From Candidatus Symbiobacter sp. (lineage in GTDB: Bacteria > Pseudomonadota > Alphaproteobacteria > Elsterales > Elsteraceae), in contig JASGCR010000171.1 in assembly GCA_030054015.1 (NCBI GenBank), positions 1-5,208 on the forward strand: a stretch of 5,208 nucleotides of DNA, read 5' to 3'. Position numbers and translations under genes: made by a program. A model generated the notes under the pieces. That model saw only the letters and a list, made by a program, of their open reading frames with translations, was not told the DNA's origin and made no database searches. Positions 1-4,103 of this stretch are shown one piece after another; positions within the stretch are counted from its first letter, which is position 1, and each line of letters begins with the position of its first letter.

Positions 1-23
1 TCCTAAGCAGGAAGGGGGGGTCA
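1..23 (-). repeat. Truncated C/G-rich palindromic repeat at left edge
   Basis: The right arm GGAAGGGGGGG (10-20), the loop TAAGCA (4-9) and the last three bases of the left arm (1-3) are present; about 8 bases of the left arm would lie before the window. Bases 1-23 are the exact reverse complement of 5175-5197, including the flanking TGA. It is therefore the same repeat in opposite orientation. This looks like an intergenic REP-type palindrome rather than an insertion sequence, because no transposase is visible. Confidence 0.8.
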
Positions 24-91
24 TAAAGCGGAAATCATTTGGAAACGGAGTATATTTCACATATTCGTTGCGTCATGGGTAAAAAAAATTA

Positions 92-120
92 TTGACAATT
101 TGAATGGCCTACCCCATGTT
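92..120 (+). promoter_or_regulatory. Promoter candidate of repeat unit 1
   Basis: TTGACA (92-97), a 17-bp spacer, then CATGTT (115-120). This is a perfect -35 hexamer with a weak -10 that keeps the important second A and last T. The same elements occur at the same spacing in the second unit. Transcription would begin near 127, just before the first hairpin. Confidence 0.5.
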
Positions 121-126
121 ATTTTC

Positions 127-208
127 ATGGATCGGAAGTGTTCGGTCGGCACAGGCCTCGAAACGACTCATGACGATGGGTCAGATGTTTCGGGGCTTTG
201 TGTTTTTA
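127..208 (+). ncRNA. Putative structured small RNA, copy 1
   Basis: Predicted transcript of about 80 nt from the promoter at 92-120. Hairpin 1 pairs 130-136 with 141-147 around the loop AGUG. A linker GGCAC (148-152) follows. Hairpin 2 has an outer stem (153-164 with 187-198, 12 bp), a 3' bulge AGAU (183-186), an inner stem (165-171 with 176-182, 7 bp) and the tetraloop GACG (172-175). A U-rich tail ends near 207. Several pairs are G-U (132/145, 135/142, 154/197, 158/193, 168/179) and would be A-C mismatches in a minus-strand transcript, so the fold favours the plus strand. I do not recognise the family. Ends are inferred, and a DNA-binding or coding role is not excluded. Confidence 0.55.
153..207 (+). 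terminator. Intrinsic terminator-like hairpin, copy 1
   Basis: A 12-bp outer stem (153-164/187-198) enclosing a 7-bp inner stem is followed by a U-rich run interrupted by two G residues (197-207). The tail is less pure than in a textbook terminator, so efficiency may be partial and read-through into copy 2 is possible. Confidence 0.5.
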
Positions 209-247
209 TACTTCACACATTCGTTGCGACCAGGTTGCAAAAAAATC

Positions 248-276
248 TTGACAATGTGAATGGCCTTCCCCATATT
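248..276 (+). promoter_or_regulatory. Promoter candidate of repeat unit 2
   Basis: TTGACA (248-253), a 17-bp spacer and CATATT (271-276). Read one base earlier, it is CTTGAC (247-252), 17 bp, CCATAT (270-275). This is one base away from the CTTGAC-N17-CTATAT pattern known for housekeeping promoters of rhizobia and relatives. It is the better of the two repeat promoters; the start would fall near 283. Confidence 0.6.
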
Positions 277-282
277 ACTGCC

Positions 283-365
283 ATGGATCGGGGGTACCCG
301 GTCGGCACAGGCCTCGAAACGACTCATGACGATGGGTCAGATGTTTCGGGGCTTGTTGCTTTTAT
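283..365 (+). ncRNA. Putative structured small RNA, copy 2
   Basis: Same architecture as copy 1. Hairpin 1 pairs 286-292 with 297-303 around GGUA. Compared with copy 1, the closing pair is G-C (292/297) instead of A-U (136/141), and 291/298 is G-C instead of G-U (135/142). The loop also differs, so both substitutions inside this stem preserve pairing. Hairpin 2 (309-320 with 343-354, inner 321-327 with 332-338) is identical to copy 1. The tail GUUGCUUUUAUA runs to about 366 and overlaps the stop codon of the convergent gene, so the RNA's last bases are antisense to that mRNA. The family is unknown to me. Confidence 0.6.
309..364 (+). terminator. Intrinsic terminator-like hairpin, copy 2
   Basis: The same 12-bp plus 7-bp branched stem as copy 1 is followed by a U-rich tail with CUUUUAU at 359-365. 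On the minus strand no U-run follows the stem, so it should not end the DUF3800 transcript, which could read through as antisense of both RNA units. Confidence 0.5.
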
Positions 366-1132
366 AAAAATCTCATAGTTCCATTATCTCGGTCGAAAAT
401 TGGAAATTTCGTGCCAGACTCTGAGTAGTACCAAATATTCTCCATTTTTGTTTGCAATATGTTAATAGCTCGGTTCGGAACGGACGGGTGTTGAACCCAT
501 TTGGCGATAGGACGAACGGCAAGGTCGGCAATTTGCAGTCCCTCGTCATTGGCAGATTTCGGACAGAAAATTAAACTAAATTGATTGAAATTCACAAAAG
601 GAGTACTCGCAATATCGTCAAAACCAGAACGCAATTGCTTGTCTTCGTTTTTTCCTCTCTGCTCTGCAATAATAGGGATTAATGACCTATTTGTTCCTTC
701 GAACTTAAAATATTTATTCACAAGTATTAAACACCTGCCAAAAGAACTATGATAAGGATTTGTCCACCATTCTGGGACATCTTTGTTTTTTGGCGCATTC
801 TTATGAATAACAGTGGTGAAAAACCGAATTGGCAGAGAACTTATCAATTCATTCAAATCATCCATAAAACACTTATGAATATCTGGGTTTTGTAAAAAAC
901 TAAACGCTCCTTCTTTGTGCCGAATCTCCCGTTCATGCAAAATAATGCAATCATGCCCCCAATATTTGTGTTTGAATAATTTCACAGCTGGAACCAAAAT
1001 TTTTGCATAATCTTCCTTGCGAATCAGCATAAAGGTAATGGCAAGAACCGGAAATTCGGTTTGCGCTCCCCCAAACCCATGATCGCCGCTTTCATCGGCA
1101 AAAATCAGCCAATCGCCGAAATTATTATTCAT
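362..1132 (-). CDS. DUF3800 family protein (putative RNase H-like nuclease)
   Basis: Predicted 256-residue cytoplasmic protein. Numbered from the chosen start it shows the family's acidic signature: DESGD near the N-terminus (D13, E14), HEREIR (E67, E69), EQRGKNED (E157, E163, D164) and LQIADL (D203). These are the positions expected to bind metal in an RNase H-like fold. DUF3800 proteins are scattered among bacteria and phages, often in accessory regions; their substrate is not established. ATG at 1132 was chosen because the family begins a few residues before DESGD and because a promoter candidate (1185-1212) lies downstream of the upstream in-frame ATGs (1240, 1243). ATG at 1144 is also possible, and none of these has a strong ribosome site. 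The gene is visibly AT-richer than its neighbours, with some 60-base lines near 25% G+C, which suggests acquisition by transfer. The reading frame looks intact and full-length. Confidence 0.85.
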   Translation of the reverse strand: MNNNFGDWLIFADESGDHGFGGAQTEFPVLAITFMLIRKEDYAKILVPAVKLFKHKYWGHDCIILHEREIRHKEGAFSFLQNPDIHKCFMDDLNELISSLPIRFFTTVIHKNAPKNKDVPEWWTNPYHSSFGRCLILVNKYFKFEGTNRSLIPIIAEQRGKNEDKQLRSGFDDIASTPFVNFNQFSLIFCPKSANDEGLQIADLAVRPIAKWVQHPSVPNRAINILQTKMENIWYYSESGTKFPIFDRDNGTMRFL

Positions 1133-1184
1133 TTGCAACACCATTATCCACACCAGGCTGAAAGAACCCACAAACACACAATCA

Positions 1185-1212
1185 CTTATACAATAATTCT
1201 CATTTTGTTCAA
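1185..1212 (-). promoter_or_regulatory. Promoter candidate for the DUF3800 gene
   Basis: Read on the minus strand: TTGAAC (1212-1207), a 16-bp spacer, TATAAG (1190-1185). The transcript would start near 1178, giving a leader of about 45 nt before the ATG at 1132. This favours that ATG over the upstream in-frame ATGs at 1240 and 1243. Confidence 0.5.
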
Positions 1213-1248
1213 TTCGCAATTTGCCCGCGAACCAACCCATCATCCCCC

Positions 1249-1276
1249 TTGCTTCCCCCTGAAAAAAATGTATAGT
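1249..1276 (+). promoter_or_regulatory. Promoter candidate for the rpsF operon
   Basis: TTGCTT (1249-1254), a 16-bp spacer containing an A-run, then TATAGT (1271-1276). Transcription would begin near 1283 and leave a leader of about 95 nt before rpsF. It is divergent from the DUF3800 promoter, with about 36 bp between the two -35 elements. Confidence 0.6.
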
Positions 1277-1307
1277 GCGCTTGCCCTTTGCTGGGGTGAT
1301 GGTGAAA

Positions 1308-1344
1308 AACCGTTAAGTCCAGCTTTCGCGTGACCATTCCGGTT
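1308..1344 (+). promoter_or_regulatory. Possible rpsF leader structure (S6:S18-type control)
   Basis: In the rpsF leader AACCG (1308-1312) can pair with CGGTT (1340-1344), and inside it GTC (1317-1319) with GAC (1332-1334). GGTT (1341-1344) can instead pair with AGCC (1356-1359), so two folds compete. In several bacteria the S6:S18 complex represses its own operon through a leader structure carrying a conserved CCG. Here CCG occurs at 1310-1312 and 1339-1341, but I cannot match the full motif. Confidence 0.25.
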
Positions 1345-1377
1345 GCGCCTTGATCAGCCATAAGGGGTTGAAACATA

Positions 1378-1854
1378 ATGCCGTTATACGAAACGATTTT
1401 TATTACCCGTCAAGAAATCTCGCAAGCCCAGGCCGAGGCTCTGGCCGACCAATTTGCCGCCACTTTAACTGCCCAGGGTGGTACGATTGTGGCGCGGGAA
1501 TATTGGGGTCTGCGGGCCATTGCCTATCGCATCAAGAAAAACCGCAAGGGACATTATTTGTTCTTTCGGATTGATGGGCCGTCGGCTGCTTTGCTGGAAA
1601 TGGAACGCACCATGCGCATCAATGAAGACGTGATTCGTCTGATGTCGGTGGTGGTGGATGAGCATGAGGAAGGCCCCTCGGTGATGATGCGCAAAAGCCA
1701 TCGCCGCGATGGTTCAGACTTTGATGAGGATGAACGTCCGTTTGACCGTCCGGATCGTGGCGAATACCGTCGTGAAAAACGGGGCGACCACCGCGCCGAT
1801 GCGCGGGCTGCCGCCTTGGCCGAATCACAAAATGTAGAGGGGATTGAAGAATGA
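1378..1854 (+). CDS. rpsF: Small ribosomal subunit protein bS6
   Basis: 158-residue S6, which sits on the 30S platform as a partner of S18. The ferredoxin-like core spans about residues 1-95. Strand 1 is LYETIFI (3-9), and the family region YWGLRAIAYRIKKNRKGHY (42-60) is followed by the helix ALLEMERTMRINEDVIR (71-87) and a last strand LMSVVV (88-93). After that comes a charged, probably disordered tail (about 95-158) rich in Arg, Asp and Glu, longer than in the 131-135-residue E. coli protein but common in Alphaproteobacteria. The ATG at 1378 fits the family N-terminus and has AAGGGG (1362-1367) 10 nt upstream; an earlier start at 1350 is out of this frame. It is first in the operon and overlaps rpsR by 4 bp (ATGA). 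Confidence 0.97.
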   Translation: MPLYETIFITRQEISQAQAEALADQFAATLTAQGGTIVAREYWGLRAIAYRIKKNRKGHYLFFRIDGPSAALLEMERTMRINEDVIRLMSVVVDEHEEGPSVMMRKSHRRDGSDFDEDERPFDRPDRGEYRREKRGDHRADARAAALAESQNVEGIEE

Positions 1855-2186
1855 GCAGCGAACGTTATGGCAATGATGCCGCCGCCGATGGCGCGGGCGG
1901 TTTTGGCGGTCGGGGTGAAGGCCGGGGCGGTGAAGGCCGCGGCGGAGATGCGGCGGCGGGGGGGCGGCGTCCCTTTTTCCGACGTCGCAAAACTTGCCCG
2001 TTTTCGGTGCCGAATGCCCCGAAAATTGACTATAAAGACGTGAAATTGTTGCAACGGTTTTTGTCCGAACGGGGCAAAATTGTACCCAGCCGTATCACCG
2101 CCGTGTCCACCAAAAAGCAACGCGAATTGGCCCAGGCGATTAAACGGGCGCGGTTCATTGGCTTGTTGCCTTATGTGATTCACTAA
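1851..2186 (+). CDS. rpsR: Small ribosomal subunit protein bS18
   Basis: 111-residue S18, the S6 partner on the 30S platform. The conserved core starts at RRPFFRRRKTCPF (39-51) and continues through IDYKDVKLLQRFLSERGKIVPSRIT (59-83), then STKKQRELAQAIKRARFIGLLPY (86-108). The core matches the usual S18 of about 75 residues. In front lies a 38-residue extension rich in Gly, Arg, Glu and Ala (RGEGRGGEGRGGD at 21-33), resembling an RGG-type flexible RNA-binding segment. The start is supported by GAGGGGA (1837-1843), 7 nt before the ATG, and by the 4-bp overlap with rpsF that implies coupled translation. Starting further in is unlikely because no ATG or GTG with a ribosome site precedes the core. 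Confidence 0.97.
   Translation: MSSERYGNDAAADGAGGFGGRGEGRGGEGRGGDAAAGGRRPFFRRRKTCPFSVPNAPKIDYKDVKLLQRFLSERGKIVPSRITAVSTKKQRELAQAIKRARFIGLLPYVIH
1914..1943 (+). repeat. 15-bp tandem duplication inside rpsR
   Basis: GGTGAAGGCCGGGGC (1914-1928) is followed directly by GGTGAAGGCCGCGGC (1929-1943), with one mismatch. Each copy encodes Gly-Glu-Gly-Arg-Gly (residues 22-26 and 27-31). The length is a multiple of three, so the glycine-rich head of S18 can grow or shrink in frame. Confidence 0.8.
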
Positions 2187-2331
2187 GGGCGTGGCGTGAA
2201 AAACCTTGGGTGCGCTCCGAGATTTCGGCCGGAGATGGTGCCGCAATTCAGCAAATTCTGGGACGGAAAGCCTGGCGCATGGCCTGGCTTTCCAAGCCGT
2301 CTGGCTGTGTATGGATAAGAAATCCTGATTT
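2187..2331 (+). other. rpsR-DUF2232 gap with hairpin and a possible 40-codon ORF
   Basis: The gap contains an imperfect inverted repeat. GGAAAGCC (2265-2272) pairs with GGCTTTCC (2286-2293), then a T-T mismatch, then GGC/GCC (2274-2276/2282-2284), with a 5-base loop. No T-run follows, so it is not a classical terminator. A second small stem is CTCCG/CGGAG (2215-2219/2230-2234). An open frame from GTG 2196 to TAA 2318 (40 codons) has AAGGG (2185-2189) 6 nt upstream and stops 13 nt before the next gene. The peptide resembles no family I know, so coding is uncertain. I see no good promoter. Confidence 0.4.
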
Positions 2332-3420
2332 ATGACCAAACGCTCGATTTTATTTGCCTTATTCGGTGGGGTTGCGGCTGGGCTATGCAGCCTCCCCCCG
2401 GACAATGATCGCGTGGTGGTGGGGCATTTTATTTTAATGACGCTTGCGGCCTTGCCGATTTTTTTGGCGGGATTGAGCGGCGGCATAAGGTCGGCGGTGC
2501 TGACGGCGTTTTTGGCCACCAGCATTTCGACCAGCCTCGGTGGCATAGGTGGGATTTTCTTTGGTTTGCTCATGGCCATTCCGGCCGCGATGCTGGCGAG
2601 CATTGCGGTGATGCCGATTAATTTCTGGCGGAAACCCAATTTATCCTTTTTCAAAACGCTGCGCCCGAGCAGAATCCGTAACTTGTTTGGCAAAAACGGT
2701 GACGATTACATTGAGGTGCCAAGCGGCAGCATCTTGTTACTGTGTTTGGTGTGGGCGGGTTGGACGGTTTTCCTTACCGCGTCCTATTTCACCTTATCTG
2801 GCCAGGCCAACCCCGATGCGGCCTTAAAAGATGCGATGAATGCGGTCTTGCCGCCGAGCAGCTTTGCCGCTTTGTCCTCCTCGGATCAAGTAACGATTGG
2901 TTGGGTACTGCAAATTCTGGCACGTTTCCCAAGTATTTTGGTCGAAGGTTGGATGATGTGCCTGCTGTTGAATGGTATATTGGCCCAGGGCTTGCTGATG
3001 CGGTTTAATTATCATTTGCGTACCCCGCCGGATATTGGCAATATTGTGTTTCCGGTTTGGTTTTCGCTGATGGGTTTGGGGTTGTTGGGGATTAGTCTTT
3101 GCGCCGAGGCCGATTGGTTCGGGCCCGATATGCTCAAAAATTTGGCGGATCGGCTGCATTTTATCACGCTGCCTGAGGGGGTCTTGACGATGCTTCCCTG
3201 GGTGGGGTATATCGCCCGCAATTTGTTGTTGCTCCAGATGACGGGATTCTTTTTTGCGGGTTTGGCGGTGATCCACTGTCTGGCACGCAAACGGCCCTAT
3301 CGCATTTTACTGCTCAGCGTGTATTATGGTTTGGCCTTGATGGTACCCTGGGTGATGTTGATGACCAATATCATTGGTCTTATTGAGCCTTGGACGAAAT
3401 TGCGTCGTCGCTTTGTGTAA
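2332..3420 (+). CDS. DUF2232 family integral membrane protein
   Basis: 362-residue multi-pass inner-membrane protein of unknown function. Hydrophobic segments are visible at about 5-22, 31-48, 53-70, 72-96, 132-155, 203-222, 238-257, 294-316 and 324-350. A polar loop with several Arg and Lys residues lies at 98-125. The C-terminus ends in the basic motif EPWTKLRRRF (352-361). The position between rpsR and rplI is typical of DUF2232 proteins in Alphaproteobacteria; a related protein (YybS) sits near the same ribosomal genes in Firmicutes. Assignment rests on topology, the C-terminal motif and this position. The ATG at 2332 precedes the first hydrophobic segment; no clear ribosome site is seen, so translation may be modest relative to the flanking ribosomal genes. 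It lies 22 bp before rplI and is presumably co-transcribed. Confidence 0.85.
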   Translation: MTKRSILFALFGGVAAGLCSLPPDNDRVVVGHFILMTLAALPIFLAGLSGGIRSAVLTAFLATSISTSLGGIGGIFFGLLMAIPAAMLASIAVMPINFWRKPNLSFFKTLRPSRIRNLFGKNGDDYIEVPSGSILLLCLVWAGWTVFLTASYFTLSGQANPDAALKDAMNAVLPPSSFAALSSSDQVTIGWVLQILARFPSILVEGWMMCLLLNGILAQGLLMRFNYHLRTPPDIGNIVFPVWFSLMGLGLLGISLCAEADWFGPDMLKNLADRLHFITLPEGVLTMLPWVGYIARNLLLLQMTGFFFAGLAVIHCLARKRPYRILLLSVYYGLALMVPWVMLMTNIIGLIEPWTKLRRRFV

Positions 3421-3442
3421 ACCGAGACTAAAGGAAAAAAAC

Positions 3443-4099
3443 ATGGTCGAAGTGATATTATTAGAACGGGTTGAACGTTTGGGACAAATTGGCGATGTGG
3501 TCAAAGTGCGACCAGGCTTTGCCCGCAACTTTCTCTTGCCGAAACAAAAGGCCTTGCGGGCGACCAAAGAAAACCGCGAGGAATTTGAAAAACGCAAGGC
3601 CAAGATCATGGCCGAAAACCTCACCCGCCGCCAAGATGCGGAGGCCGCCGCCGCCCGTATGAGCGACCTGACACTGTATTTGGTGCGCCAGGCGGGGGAA
3701 TCGGGGCAACTTTATGGCTCGGTCACCGCGCGTGACCTGAGTGATGCCGTGACCGAAGCCGGTTTCCAAGTGAATCGCACCCAGATTGTGATTGACCGTC
3801 CGATCAAAACCACGGGATTGGCCAAGATCAGACTGTCTTTGCATCCCGAAGTCACGGTGATGGCCACCGTGAGCGTGGCGCAAACGCTTGACGAGGCCAA
3901 GGCCTTGGTGGTCGCTGCGGCCAAGCAGGCCAAATCTGAGGCCGCTGCCGATGCTGCCGAGGCGGAAGCCCTTGCTGCCGCTGCCAGCCTGAGCGAAGCG
4001 GGTGCCACGGCGGGCGAGGCTGCGGCGGGCGAGGCCTCTGAACCGGCCAAGGGCAAAAAACGCAAAGCCAAAGCCAAGGACGAGACAGTCGAGAATTAA
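3443..4099 (+). CDS. rplI: Large ribosomal subunit protein bL9
   Basis: 218-residue L9, which binds 23S rRNA at the base of the L1 stalk and influences frame maintenance. The N-terminal domain is unmistakable: VEVILLERVERLGQIGDVV (2-20) followed by VKVRPGFARNFLLPKQKA (20-37). The long connecting helix is about 40-75. The C-terminal domain runs about 76-150 and contains the conserved GQLYGSVT segment. After it comes a low-complexity tail (about 155-218) of Ala and Glu, ending in a Lys-rich patch, GKKRKAKAKDE; E. coli L9 is 149 residues and lacks it. The start at 3443 fits the family exactly and has AAAGGA (3430-3435) 7 nt upstream. An earlier in-frame ATG at 3374 lies inside the DUF2232 gene and is rejected. 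Confidence 0.97.
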   Translation: MVEVILLERVERLGQIGDVVKVRPGFARNFLLPKQKALRATKENREEFEKRKAKIMAENLTRRQDAEAAAARMSDLTLYLVRQAGESGQLYGSVTARDLSDAVTEAGFQVNRTQIVIDRPIKTTGLAKIRLSLHPEVTVMATVSVAQTLDEAKALVVAAAKQAKSEAAADAAEAEALAAAASLSEAGATAGEAAAGEASEPAKGKKRKAKAKDETVEN

Positions 4100-4103
4100 G
4101 ACC

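Larger units (their letters stand above)
56..211 (+). repeat. Tandem repeat unit 1 (156 bp)
   Basis: First of two head-to-tail units with a period of exactly 156 bp. It opens with TTCACATATTCGTTGCG (56-72), has a variable A-rich stretch (73-91), a TTGACA hexamer (92-97), and then a 3' half that is almost unchanged between units. Bases 143-198 are identical to 299-354 (56 of 56), while the 5' half differs at many positions. The unit holds the promoter and small-RNA candidate annotated separately. Confidence 0.9.
212..367 (+). repeat. Tandem repeat unit 2 (156 bp)
   Basis: Second head-to-tail unit, starting TTCACACATTCGTTGCG (212-228, one mismatch to unit 1). It ends at about 367, inside the last codons of the convergent DUF3800 gene (stop at 362-364). 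Copies differ mainly in the A-rich stretch and around the first hairpin, while the 3' 56-bp block is identical. That pattern suggests either selection on the terminal structure or gene conversion of that part. Confidence 0.9.

Noticed and set aside
56..367. CRISPR array
   Set aside because: There are only two units of 156 bp without short repeats and unique spacers, and no cas genes are present.
100..378. 92-codon open frame starting with TTG across both repeat units
   Set aside because: It is open because the 156-bp period is a multiple of three. It has no ribosome site, its start lies within the promoter, most differences between copies change amino acids while the 56-bp block is identical even at third positions, and RNA structure explains the conservation better.
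1133..1243. 37-residue N-terminal extension of the DUF3800 protein from ATG 1243
   Set aside because: The family begins just before DESGD, and a TTGAAC-16-TATAAG promoter lies inside this stretch. The AGGGGG before 1243 is placed too close or too far for a normal ribosome site for these ATGs. It is not fully excluded.
2265..2293. Rho-independent terminator after rpsR
   Set aside because: The hairpin is strong but is followed by AAGCCGTCTGG rather than a T-run.
1554..2693. 379-codon minus-strand open frame opposite rpsF, rpsR and the DUF2232 gene
   Set aside because: It runs antisense to three well-supported genes, matches no known family, and its Arg/Ser/Pro-rich composition is what a shadow of G+C-rich coding sequence gives.
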